Shown here piece by piece: positions 1 through 10,339 of a DNA stretch of 24,135 bases. Under the pieces are notes generated by a model. That model had not been told where the DNA came from. It saw only the letters and a list, made by a program, of their open reading frames with translations, and made no database searches. Source of the DNA: Anthoceros angustus. Taxonomy: Eukaryota; Streptophyta; Anthocerotopsida; Anthocerotales; Anthocerotaceae. Both the position numbers and the translations under genes were made by a program. Every line of letters starts with the position of its first letter. Position 1 is the stretch's first letter. The DNA is taken from assembly GCA_010909165.1 (NCBI GenBank), contig VJWM01000388.1, positions 1 to 24,135 on the forward strand. Reading direction: 5' to 3'.

Positions 1-253
1 GGGGAGAGGAGGAGGAAGAGGAGGAGGAGGAGGGAGAGGCAAGAGGAGGAGAGGATCGAGGTAGAGGAGGAGGAGGAGAGGAGGAGGAGGAGGAGGGAGG
101 CGAGAGGAAGGAGGAGGAGGGAAGCGAAAGAGAGGAGGAGATTATAAGGAGGAGGAGGAAGATGGAAAAGAAGAGGAGCAAGAGGAGGGGAGAGGGAAGG
201 AAGAGGAGGGGAGATGGGAAGGAGGAGGAGGGGAGGGAAGGAAGAGGAGGAGG
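1..253. repeat. GGA/GAGGA polypurine tract
   Basis: Almost uninterrupted purines on the + strand, built from GGA, GAGGA and GGGA units with only a few C or T interruptions. Such homopurine-homopyrimidine tracts can form triplex (H-DNA) and are prone to slippage and assembly error. The left edge of the window cuts it, so its full length is unknown. It ends abruptly where the sequence changes to CCCATTCC. Confidence 0.9.
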
Positions 254-281
254 CCCATTCCATGCTGTGATTTCAAGTCCG

Positions 282-760
282 TTCCATGATTTCGGTCTCA
301 ATTTTTGATGCGTAACGGTGTGACATGAGGTTGGTGAAGGGATGGTGGCGGGCGGATCACGTCTACTAGCGGATCTTGTACTTGCGAGCATTGCAAGGTC
401 GGCCAAGACCTGTTCAATCGTGATTTCCTCTCAAATTTTCAATGCGTAACTAGCTAGTGTGATTTGATGTTAGAGAAGGCGATAGTAGCATGGCGGGGTG
501 TCTCGTGTACATGTACAACTCAAGTAGTTGCAAGGACCCATTCCATGTGTATTTCCTATCTCAAATTTTCAGGTGATGCGTAACTATGATGTGAAGTTAG
601 GAAGGCGATGGAAGAATGGCGGGGTCTCATGTACATGTATAGGCAAGGTGAGGCCAAGACCCATTCCATCTTGTGATTTCCTACCTCAAAATTTTATTTG
701 ATGCGTAACTAACGGTGATGTGACATTAGAGAAGGCGATGCTAGTAGGCGGTCTTGGGTG
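282..760. repeat. About 130-bp tandem repeat, four degenerate units
   Basis: Each unit contains CCATTCCAT or similar, then TGATTTCCT..CTCAAATTTT, then TGCGTAAC and a stretch ending GGCGATGG..GCGGGGTCTC. The CGTAAC core falls at 311, 445, 579 and 704, giving spacings of 134, 134 and 125 bp. A weaker CGTAACGGACATGAGG at 969 lies two periods further on and may be a decayed unit. The last three units lie inside the left direct repeat and recur near 7469-7800. Confidence 0.8.
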
Positions 761-1306
761 AATAGGGAGTGACAAGGCGATGCAGTAGGAGGGACGTGTT
801 TGGAGGGCGGATCCGGGTCGTAGCACAAAGAAGGCAGTGTACTATCACCGCAAGTATGAGACATGTGTTGAGTGTGACAAGGAAAACAACGCAAGGAGTG
901 GAAGAGGTGGGTGGCGGAGGAGGATAGGAATGGAGCAACCACAATATGGTCGGCGAGGGGCAAAAAGGCGTAACGGACATGAGGCGGTTGTCTAGGGGAG
1001 AGAGAAGGAGGGAGGACTTGGGCCAAACAACCCCATGCGCACATAGCAAACATGGGTCCATAGCACAAACTCAGAGGCACAAAAGGCACAGTGCTCAAGG
1101 ACAAACTGTAAACGTGTGGACGTGTACAAAGTATGTACGTTATCCTGTGCGATATATTTATATAAAATAGAATATGACCGTATATCACAGAAATTACCAT
1201 ATAGTATATGTGCCATGAACAATACATGTATTTTACGAAGAATGTATTTGTACATGTATTTATGTATATGTATATTCATAATGAGTATAGTGGAACTACT
1301 ACTTGA
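419..1306 (+). repeat. Left copy of ~0.88-kb direct repeat (LTR-like)
   Basis: This segment matches 7469-8350 in the same orientation nearly end to end, with many 1-4 base gaps. Shared landmarks are TGATTTCCTC at the start, GAGACATGTGTTGAGTGTGA near 850, TAGCACAAACTC near 1060, GAATATGACCGTATATCAC near 1170 and GTATATGTATATTCATA near 1260. Homology stops at GGAACTACTA. The right third is AT-rich and includes a TATATAAAATAG stretch near 1159 that could be a promoter. It lacks clear TG..CA ends, and no primer-binding site was recognised just inside, so a true LTR is unproven; a terminal or dispersed direct repeat is equally possible. The minus-strand open frames here are probably chance. Confidence 0.75.
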
Positions 1307-3685
1307 TAAGCAGCCTGCGGCGGTTGTGCCGAGAAGAGGCGCCACACGCGCCCCCTCTCTCCATGCCTTCATACTGCAGTATAAACCGATGCATGGGGTA
1401 CCCAACTCCATGCTCACTGCGACAGATTCCGCTGCCTTGCTGCGATGTCCTCATCGGATTGGAAGGAATAGGGCACATGGATGCCCGAGCATTATGGAAG
1501 CAAATTCCATTAGTCCTCAATTTTATTATCCCGTCCTCCTCCGACATTTAAATCATCGTGCCAAGCACTCGGTATAGGGCCATCCTCTTCACGAGGGTCC
1601 ATACTGCCCTCGTCCTCATCTCCTTCCAGGTTCATAGTCGAGATAGCCCAGCCACGGTCCTTCTAAAGACATCTCCGACGGTGATTGATGATAGAACTTG
1701 TAATCACCTCACATAAGCATCGATAAAAATTCCTTGCATTACGCCCAAGCGTTAGAAGTGCGAAAAGTGTTAAGTGGATGCAATGATGTTCCAAAACTTC
1801 AAAATCAATGACTTCCAAAGACATACACTTACAATCCTCGTCAAGAGCTTCCGAATTTAAGAGAGTTCGTGGCTCGCACTTTTTCTTTATGCAAGCACAC
1901 TGCTACTCAACACGAACACCGTAATCTTGACCCCCGGCAAAGCTTCAAACCCATAAGGCTTTGAAGTCACCTGAATATCCGGATCTCCTTCCGCTTCTAT
2001 CAAAGTTGCCGGACCACATACCGGCTCTCGATTGGCAGCACCATTGTGGCCATAAATCCACAATTTCAGCATGGGTGTCCACACCACATTGTCTTCTTGA
2101 GCTCTGCGCTCATGTCACAAGCATCCTTCTCCGGAGAATTGTCTCATCAATGGTTAGTGTGTCCGCAATTGAGCAGTCTCCTCAAAGCGTAAAAGGTGAG
2201 GATTAGAATCACGGCGGCTTTTGACTTGGCCATCTCGATTTCCCTCCGCCCTCGCCGTTGTGCTCACCTTTGCCGACCAGGATCCACGAGAGTTCAGGGC
2301 CCGCGCTCGACATCAGGCTCGTTAGCTGTGCTCACGAATTGGAACAAGTCGAACTTTGGTGTGCATCCACTCCACGGCTCCTTTGCGTGGGTTGCTCGCC
2401 TTCTTCCCTTTTGGTCTCTTCGTTTTGGTTTGTCTACATGCGGTTTCTTCTTCCGATCCACCAATTCCTTCTTCCGCCCAGCCACTCTGCCAAAGCAAGC
2501 GGTTGATTACGGTGACCTTCTCCCTCAATGCAAAAAGGCGTGAGGATGCGCACCGAAGTCACGGGCAGCGGCGCAATTGACAAAAATCACGAACAAGCGG
2601 CGTGGGCGGCGCGGCGTTCGGCTTGCGGAAGTGGGCGCAACTCAGCTTGGTGAACACGGTGTGGCCGTGATGGGCCTCCATTACGGTAAGGTTGAACGCC
2701 TAAAAGGTCGGGGCGGGTTAAAAGCTGCGAGATCGCCGCGTTTGTGTGTCCATTTTGGAACCCTAATTTCGGCACCGCTTGCTTTGCCATGGTTTCGTTA
2801 AGCAGGTGCCCATGTTTTCCACGTGGTGTTACGTACTGCATTAAATGATTCCGATAGAGCGGCAAGCCATTTATGTCCTTGACAAATGGCGTCGGATCCG
2901 ACTTGATAGGTAGATCTTCTCCAACGGTGAATGCAAATATTGGCGCTAAGGCATCCGGCTTGTTCTCCGATGTCTCATACTAATTTGCCCTCCTCCTTGT
3001 TTGTTGCTCTGGTTGTGGTGGCTCGTTCGCGTTCGCGAGGCGTGAACGTCACACCATGCTCCACTCCACCCATACCGATGAGGATACGAGGTAGCTTCAG
3101 CGATTGCTGCTCCTTCAATGTAGTTTGTATCCGGGTCGTTGTTCACCGTGGGTGTCATGCGGATCGGAGTGCGGATGGGAGGAACTTGTCCGCATCGTAA
3201 TGTCTTGCACTCCAAGCATGCGGCGAAAGGAGCATCCGATCTATTTCCCATAAGCGCTTGCAAACTTTGCCAGCGATGAGGCGACCACATTGAAGTGCTC
3301 TTTGTTGAAAAGCTCTGTTTCATAATTAATTCGTGCTGTTGGATGTTTTCCGACAACCGTCAGGGCATGCGGGTTTGCAATGGTAATCATCGCGATGGCG
3401 ATGAGCTTCACCTTGTATTAAACATGCTTGCGTCGAGGTCGAAGGACTCATCACCATTCGTGCACCCCTATGTGCCACGCCTCGGAACTTGAACTTGTAT
3501 GCGGCTATGGAACTTAGAAGACGAGGAGATGCGCCCTCGAGTGAGCCATCAGCAGCAATGAGAGGTCTCTTTCGCCCTCGTGTGGAGTTTTGGGTGCATC
3601 GGGGGCGATATTCTTGGCGACGTTCCCCACCCTCCGTTCACCTCACAGGCTGCAGTGTACATATCATCCGAAGCCAATGTCGGAG
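1307..3685. other. Interval with no recognised gene
   Basis: Only short open frames on both strands, none matching a family I know. The minus strand keeps modest openness around 2294-2865, including a lysine/arginine-rich stretch near 2400-2480, and around 2946-3356. These could be exons of a decayed minus-strand gene or chance. No terminal inverted repeat, polyA or primer-binding site was seen. The position between the left direct repeat and the DUF7869-like gene suggests it is internal to the same element. Confidence 0.4.
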
Positions 3686-4355
3686 ACATTGCACTATGAG
3701 AGCTTGCGTTTCGTTTGCAAACAGGGGTGGTGTCTCCTTGAAGAAGGCGAGACGGACACGATTACGGAGGATTTCCGTAAACCGTGTTGCAACAAAGTAT
3801 GTATTCAACGACTTTCGAGGAAGGTTTCGGAAGAGAGGCAAAGGTTCCTTAGGTTGGGAAGGTCGGAGAGACATTCCTAGAGACCCTTGTAAGACGACCA
3901 TGGTTCGAATGGCAAAGACATACTTTCACAAGGCACCGGTTCCAATCAAGTGTTGCACGAAATCCTTGAAGGGTGTATTGCATAGGGTCGGAAAGGTACG
4001 AGGAGGTGAAGGGCGAGTCTTTTGAATTCACCATGGGATTGTAGCAAGCCAAGCCCGGGTGAAATCCTCTCATGCATTGGGCGCTATTGCATGGATGGAT
4101 GCAACATTTACGCAATTGGCGGCGGCGCCTAATGTTGAAGTCTACAATCTTCCGACACTTTCACCAAACTAGAAGTGTGGACACAATACAAATGTGGCAT
4201 GGAGCAAAAGGGCTGCGGTATATTTCGTATGCTTACTTTACGAGACTATGGGAGCAGAACTTCAAGTGAAGATACCCAAATCCAATCGGTTTTCAACATG
4301 TTCTCTTTGCGGTCTAAAGTTCAACATTGAACCTTTGGATCGCAGACGGATCAAG

Positions 4356-4888
4356 GTAAGCTCATCGCTCCACACCGTTTTCGGCATGGTATAAAGGTGA
4401 AAGGTTGTGACATGTGGGCCATCGATATCGTTGTGATGGTGGGAGGTTGAACCTTGGTCGAGGTAACGGTTCGGCCCCTGCGATGAAGGCGGGCGGTTGC
4501 GAGCGCCATCGGGTGGGAGAGGGAGGCGCTGGCGCCCTCGGTGGGAGGGGAGGAGGAGGCGCGGCATGCTGCGCCCTCATGGGTGGAGGGTGTGCGAGAG
4601 GAGGCGGCGGCATGCCGGGACCTAAACCCTAAAGGAGGAGCGCCGGCATGCCGCCCTCATTGAACGGAGGGCGGGGGGTTGCGCATGCCGGTGCCCTCGT
4701 GTTGTGGGAGGGAGAGGAGGGCGCGGCATGCGCCCTCATGGGTGGAGGGTGTGCAATGGGGGAGGGCGGCAACATGCGTGGACCTAAACCCTAAAGGAGC
4801 TTGGGAGGCGCCGCATGCCACATCCCTAATTGAGGGGGAGGGCGGGCGGCGTGGCGCCCCGCCAGATGGGATTTAAGGACTGGATGCA
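4356..4888 (+). other. Possible intron or insertion within DUF7869-like gene
   Basis: The codons before this point end in ATCAAG followed by GTAAGC, a good plant 5' splice site. A possible acceptor is GGATGCAG at about 4881-4888, but it lacks a pyrimidine tract, so the 3' boundary is weak. The enclosed sequence is strongly GC-rich and built of tandem repeats, unlike the coding parts on either side. It could be a spliced intron or a later insertion. Confidence 0.35.
4470..4830. repeat. ~160-bp GC-rich tandem repeat with telo-box motifs
   Basis: Two clear units and a partial third share GCGGCATGC..GCCCTCATGGGTGG, GGAGGGTGTGC and GGACCTAAACCCTAAAGGAG. The GGGTGGAGGGTGTGC block sits at 4581 and 4740 (159 bp apart). 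The CCTAAACCCTAAA block sits at about 4621 and 4783 (162 bp apart). The earlier partial unit at 4490-4560 has GGTTGCGAGCGCCATCGG and GAGGCGCGGCATGC but no telo-box. AAACCCTAA is the plant telo-box and part of the telomere repeat; here it is only about two units long each time. Confidence 0.8.
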
Positions 4889-6574
4889 GGCCATACAACG
4901 GGTGGATCCCTAGGTTCATTTGTTGGGGCATGACCCTTCCGAGGGTTGCCATCATGCTATTGCCTTTGCCCCTCGGTGGATCGTCTAGACTCCGGCGATA
5001 GTAGAGTTCGTCTGGTTGAAGTTGGTTGGTCGTTAGCGCGACGTTATATTTCATGGATGGACGACATGATGTTTGGTTGAAGGCGAGTATATATCGGGAC
5101 GCGTTGAACAAACATCGCATAAAGCTTATGGAGGAGGCGGAAGAAGTTGACAAAACATCGAGCGAAAGGATACGAGCCTCACAAGTACATGTTGTTATGT
5201 ATCGATGGCATGGATCGAGAAAAAACATCCTTACGCATATACTTAGATGGCCTAAGGAGCTAAAGAAGGCGTAGTCCATGTGGTGGGGTGTATGATCCAC
5301 AATCACACGTTCAAGTCCGGGCGTATCACTCGCAAATTTGCGGAATGATGCTAATTTAACCATATGCATTATCCAAGATGTGATACATACATATGTTGGC
5401 TTACTTCCCAAGGTTCTATATTTGCAACTGGACAACACATGTCGGGAGAACAAGAATCAACTGCTGTTTGCTTATCTCAATATGCTCGTGGAGCTGGGGA
5501 CTTTTGAAAAAGTGAAGGTGGGCTTTCTTCTTGTAGGTCACACACATGACCAGGTGGACCAAATGTTCTCGTGTTTTTCCAAACATTTGAAGCACAAAGA
5601 GGCAAAAACTCTTCCCGTCATGCAGGATATATTGAGCAAGGCTTTCACGCCAAACCCGTGAAGGTCCCACCGAGGTTCCGGACTTCCGTTCTTTTCGTCG
5701 GCCTTTGAAAATAGGAAAGGCGGAAGTTTAAAATGCGGTTAAGCTAAACAATCTATCATACCAACACCGGTTCAAAATCACGCGGGAGGAAAAGTCAGCG
5801 GTAAAAGTATTATTGAGTAAGCATTCGACCTCACCGTTATGGGAAACAGAAGATGGGCTGGAGTTCTTGTCTTTTATTCCAAATCGAGATTGGACCTACA
5901 ACCACCTAGCTCTGAGCCAAGGACAAGAAAGGCGTTGATGGAAGCCTCACGCGAGATGGAGTAGACCACTTAAGGAAGGGTTTGCAAAAGCATCAACATA
6001 TCTAACGCGAGGAGGTGGTGGAGTGACAGGAGGATCAAGAGGAGATCGCAACTATTGTGGACAATAACATCGGCCTTTATGCGAAAAGGCGGTGGAAGTG
6101 GTATGGCGGATCTGCAGATGCACTTGTACCCACTGCGGTTCGGAGGCTATATTGGGTGCCTTATTGAGACGTGCCTCACGGACATGTACTTGGAGCTTAC
6201 AGTGTGGAAAGACGGGAACAAGAGGTCGAGCGGATGAATGGTGACATCATGGAGATAAAAAGGTATGTTTATTGTCACCTTGTGAGGGGACACTCCTGTG
6301 AGGGCATTACAGGTTGCAAAGGTCTTGAGTGTGCACATGACCGATGACCCCTACTTCACTGCAGGTGGCGACCGAGCACAGATGCATACGAGGGCAAGTA
6401 TGTCGGGGAATACTTTGTTAGGACCAGGAGGAGAACTACCTCCTACCAACAAAGGTGCAAAAGCATGGAAGCCTCCCAACATTCGAAGTTGTTTGTCCAT
6501 AAGAGTCATTGTGTACTATGGGTTCAATCTCACTTCTAGGAAACATCATGCGTGGCGGATAAAAAGCTATCAAA

Positions 6575-7468
6575 GAAGTTAAGTGCCCTCCGTCCCCATC
6601 TTCAACTGCACTCCCTCGTCGGTGACGGCGAGGATGATGGGGATAGCCAGTCTTGGGCATGGAGAACCCAGCGGTCTCGAGTCGGTGAGGAGTGAATAAC
6701 CGACGGCTTGAAATATATTCCAGTCATGGTCCGCTCCTAAGAACTTATGGCGCAACCCTTTGTAACACCCTTTGCGATGGCATGCCGCACTCCTTCGCAC
6801 CACATTTTGTGCGTCTATTCCTAGTGGCCCCTTCCATTGTCACGGCTGCCATGGCTCTGTTCGATTAGTGGATTCGTTTAATGGTGGCGCCAACCCAATG
6901 TTTCCGTGAAACTTGGCAGCCCTTTCCGAGCCGGTATGCCAAATTGTGGTTTTGTTGAGGTTCAGAACATGGTACACTACAAGAGATTTCTCCGCTCGGC
7001 GGATATCAAAACCATGTTGGACTGTTTGGTGCAGGAATGGCTAAGGGCCTTTGCCGCAAGGTGTGTGCATCGATGGGCGGCATCGGCGCCCATCGCGCTT
7101 GATGTTTACTCACCTTTCTACCATAGAGAAGCACATTTTCCATACCTTGCCACCGTAAATGTGAACCGGATGCAAAAGTGGCTTCCATTCCCTTGATTAT
7201 AAGACAATATATTGTAAACACGTCGGGGTTTCGGATCCCAGCACAAAGTGTGAAGTCGGTGCTAAATCATTGCAAACCCACAGAATGTCCCCACCCTTTT
7301 GGTGGTGCTCTGTAAATTTGAAGTAGAATGTGATTTTGACCATAATTTTGAACACATTATCCTACATACATGAACATCGATTTAGTGACCATCCACAACC
7401 CGGTTCAGCGTATATTCATGCATAAAGCCGCTTGATGTATATTCAGCGGTTCAAATATTATGGTATTC
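6575..7468. other. Interval with no recognised gene
   Basis: Short open frames on both strands (for example + 6906-7196 and - 6579-6803) show no family I recognise. The sequence becomes AT-rich towards 7300-7468, just before the right direct repeat. It may be the 3' flank of the DUF7869-like gene within the same element. Confidence 0.4.
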
Positions 7469-8350
7469 TGATTTCCTCAATTTTTCATTTGTTGCGTAAC
7501 TAGCTAGTGTGATTTGATATTAGAGAAGCGATAGTAGCATGGCGGGGTGTCTCGTACATGTACATGCGCAAGTAGTTGCAAGGTCGCCAAGACCCATTCC
7601 ATCTTGTTATTTCCTATCTCAAATTTTCAGGCGATCAACACTATGATGTGAAGTTAGGGAAGGCGATGGAAGAATGGAGGGTCTCATGTACATGTATAGC
7701 TGCAAGGTGAGGCCAAGACCCATTCCATCTTGTGATTTCCTACCTCAAAATTTTATTTGATGCGTAACAGTGATGTGACATTAGAAGGCGATGCTAGTAG
7801 GCGGGGTCTTGGGTGAATAGGGGACAAGGCCGATGCAGTAGGAGGGGCGTGTTTGAGGGCCGGTCTTTGTAGCACAAAGAAGGCGAGTGTCTATCACCGG
7901 CAAATATGAGACATGTGTTGAGTGTGACGGTGAAAACAACGCAAAGTGGAAGAGGTGGAGGAGGATAGGAATGGAGCAACCAAGCAGCCATGGTCGGCGA
8001 GGGCAAAAGGCTCGTAACGGACATGAGGCGGTTGTCTAGGAGAGAGAAGGAGGAGGACTTGGAGCCAAACAACCCCACGCATAGCAAACATGGGTCGCAT
8101 AGCACAAACTCGTAGGCACAAAAGGCCGAGTGCTCAAGGACAAAGCGTAAGCGTATCGTGGATGTGTACAAAGTATATCGTTATCCGTGTGGCGTATATG
8201 CTTATTTTATACAAAATAGAATATGACCGTATATCACGAAATTACCATATAGTATATGTCACCATGAACAATATATGTGTATTTTTAGAATGTATTTGTA
8301 CATATATTATGTATATGTATATTCATACAGTATAGTGGGAACTACTAAGT
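7469..8350 (+). repeat. Right copy of ~0.88-kb direct repeat (LTR-like)
   Basis: Same order of landmarks as 419-1306, beginning CTGATTTCCTC and ending GGGAACTACTA. It retains fewer clear 130-bp units: CGTAAC at 7495 and 7763, with the middle one mutated near 7632. Several differences from the left copy are losses at CAG or CTG; for example ATCACAGAAATT at 1184 is ATCACGAAATT at 8233. The sequences outside both ends differ between copies, which sets the boundaries to within about 10 bp. No convincing target-site duplication was found at the outer ends by eye. Confidence 0.75.
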
Positions 8351-8389
8351 AAAACTAGGTATTCCATAGGGTAATAGTAGTAAAAGGAG

Positions 8390-8690
8390 GAAGGTAGATG
8401 GGGAGGAGGTTGGTACCAAGCCTCCAAAAGTGTTACAAGACTTTTCTTGTAACACTATATATTACAATCTTGTTGCAATCTTGAGAGGACAAAAGCACCT
8501 CTCACTTCATCTCAACATAATTGCAACACCATTGCAACATGGTTGCAACAAACGCTCAGTTTGGTTTCCAAGCCAAAGTGTAACAAGAGGCCCAAAAGTG
8601 TTACATGACCCCAAAATTGCAACATAAGTGTTACATCCGGTCCAAATCTTAACATAAAGTGTAACATGGGCTGCCATTTCTAGTAGGGCA
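8390..8690. mobile_element. CACTA-type transposon end with subterminal motif array
   Basis: The right edge reads CCATTTCTAGTAGGGC; its reverse complement CCCTACTAGAAATGG differs by one base from the common plant CACTA terminus CACTACTAGAAAT. Inward lies a 250-bp field of GTGTTACA, TGTAACAC, TTGCAAC and related motifs, about a dozen in both orientations. Both features, a conserved terminus and short subterminal repeats bound by the element's own protein, are typical of CACTA (En/Spm) elements. The element would extend leftward from 8690. No matching opposite terminus was found, so this is an isolated end or one whose partner has been lost. Confidence 0.55.
8430..8457. repeat. 12-bp perfect inverted repeat (hairpin)
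   Basis: AGTGTTACAAGA, a four-base CTTT spacer, then TCTTGTAACACT. It uses the same GTGTTACA motif as the surrounding subterminal array. A second near-palindrome, GAGGTTGGTACCAAGCCTC, lies just before it at 8407-8425. Confidence 0.85.
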
Positions 8691-10335
8691 AAGTCAGAAA
8701 ACGGTCAAGCATTGATGAATCCACATTGTGACCATGTGAATCTACGGCTGTGTCGAGACCCCACCACATTAGTGCCCATATGGGACACAGACCACAGTGA
8801 TACTACAGGCAGGCAAATCCATGCACAGGCAAACGCAACACACTCAAGGTAGGCAAATCCGTGCAAATGACCGGCATAGGTGACCCCAACACATGCAACC
8901 AGCAGTTCAACGCTTAGCCTTGTCTGTGACGTGCCTATAACAGGGATCCAAACATTCAGGCACACCACAGGAAGCAGCACACGTCGATGGAAAAAACAAA
9001 TGAAACTCATGCACTAAGCGGTCGGTGCAGCTGCCTCGGAATGTGCGCATCACCCACAACCCACAACACTCACAACCACTACACCAAATTAGCATGATCC
9101 CGAGGGTTCCAACAAAAACCAGTGCACAACTCTAAAATGGACAAGAGAATAGAACATTAGCAATTAAGTCACGCCAAGCCCGATGCAAATATGAACAAAT
9201 CTATCAAGGATGCGATGCCCAACCATTCCCCACCCGCTGCATCAATCCCACAGGCCTCCACATCTACCTTTGGATGATGAAAGCATGGCAAAAGCGAACC
9301 ATGGCTTAAAGCACGGGCGTCATGGACAAGATGATGACCTTTCTCCACGCTTGCACCTCAGGCATCATCCACAATAGGCATCACTACACCCTCGGCCTCT
9401 CCTAGCTTGCCCAATGCCTCCGAACATCCTCAAGCAACCTCGGGCTTTTGGTGTTGGCTTCCTCGGCTCTGTGACCTAGTCACGGGGCCACAGGGCTCAC
9501 CATGTGCCGCAGGTTAGCTGCCCTGTTCTCCCCCCTTCTCTTCACAACCACCTTTCTAGTCTTTGCTTGCTTGCTTGTTGGCCTTCCTTCCTAGAACGAC
9601 CATTTTATAGGCTTTCCAGGTCCAGCCCTTCCTAGCATCTTCTCACAAGAAAAACCAAAGCCATACGTCGGGAATCTTTTGGCCCGTGTATCTTTGGCAT
9701 GTTTTATATCGGCAAAGGTCATCCAAACTTTGCCAATCCTCCTTGACACCAAGTCGGTGGCTTCAAAGTCGTAGCCCTCTTGCGTTGCGAGGCATCTTTG
9801 AAGTGATTTGTAGCGTCCTTCCCAACAATGCGCTCCTTCGGGCCTTGGACCAACTTGTCGTCCCTAACATTCAATCCAAGGTTTGAGGACACTATTTTCA
9901 CCCTTTCATAAGTAGTTAAATAAAACCATAATGTTCTTTCCGTCGAATAATGAATGCGTTCGGAAACATGCTTCAGTTCGTATTTCTTGTCCCCTCAGAT
10001 TGCTCATGAAGACAGGCTTGTGGACACTTTATGCAAGACTCGGTAAAGCCTAGTTTACAAGATCGACTATTTCATTTCATGGACCGAGAGAATATAGTTT
10101 AGTGTTTTGGCCGCTAGCGGTATATTTTGAGAAAACATAAACATTTCTTGAAACGTTAGGGCACCGATCAAGTAATTACCCTAAAACCATAGTAGGATGC
10201 GGCATCTGGTGGCCTTGTACATAAAACACACAATCAAACAGCTGGCTTGATTGCTAGGTTTATTACATGTGTCTGGTTGGGGATCAACTTGCAAGTTGAG
10301 ATTGGGATTACTGCACACGTACTAGAGAACATCGA
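8691..10335. other. Interval with no recognised gene
   Basis: No open frame here matches a family I know. Visible small features are a 10-bp palindrome CCGCTAGCGG at 10111-10120 and a 16-bp perfect palindrome TCAACTTGCAAGTTGA at 10284-10299. The + frames near 9660-9900 are suggestive of a broken coding stretch but give no recognisable motif. The segment may be a relic of another element. Confidence 0.4.
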
Positions 10336-10339
10336 GGGG

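Larger units (their letters stand above)
3690..6570 (+). pseudogene. DUF7869-type transposase-like gene, frames broken
   Basis: The core at 5338-5661 (107 codons) reads LPKVLYLQLDNTCRENKNQ, then LVELGTFEKVKVGFLLVGHT followed by HDQVDQMFS. This is the signature of DUF7869, an RNase H-fold, DDE-like domain of putative transposases; the Asp of LQLDN and the HTHDQVDQ block are the likely active-site region. Just upstream, in other frames, are CIDGMDREKTS (near 5200) and MIHNHTFKSGRITRKFA (near 5290), normal parts of the same domain. An N-terminal cysteine-rich part reads CCNKVCIQRLSRK near 3780, and a downstream part reads YEGKYVGEYFVRTRRRT near 6390. At least three frame changes occur within 5150-5350, so the gene is decayed or the consensus has indels. 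It lies on + between two direct repeats. Family assignment is fairly sure for the core; the ends are approximate. Confidence 0.72.

Noticed and set aside
709-1417. Minus-strand frames of 106-172 codons in the left direct repeat
   Set aside because: The low-complexity Ser/Pro/His/Cys composition follows from the purine-rich + strand. The frame is not kept in the right copy, which has shorter, shifted frames.
4621-4795. CCTAAACCCTAAA as a telomere or interstitial telomeric array
   Set aside because: Each occurrence is only about two telomere units, embedded in a GC-rich tandem repeat; this is a telo-box, not a telomere.
4791-5453. 220-codon minus-strand open frame, the longest in the window
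   Set aside because: It lies antisense to the DUF7869 core on +, whose motifs are unmistakable, and it has no recognisable domain itself.
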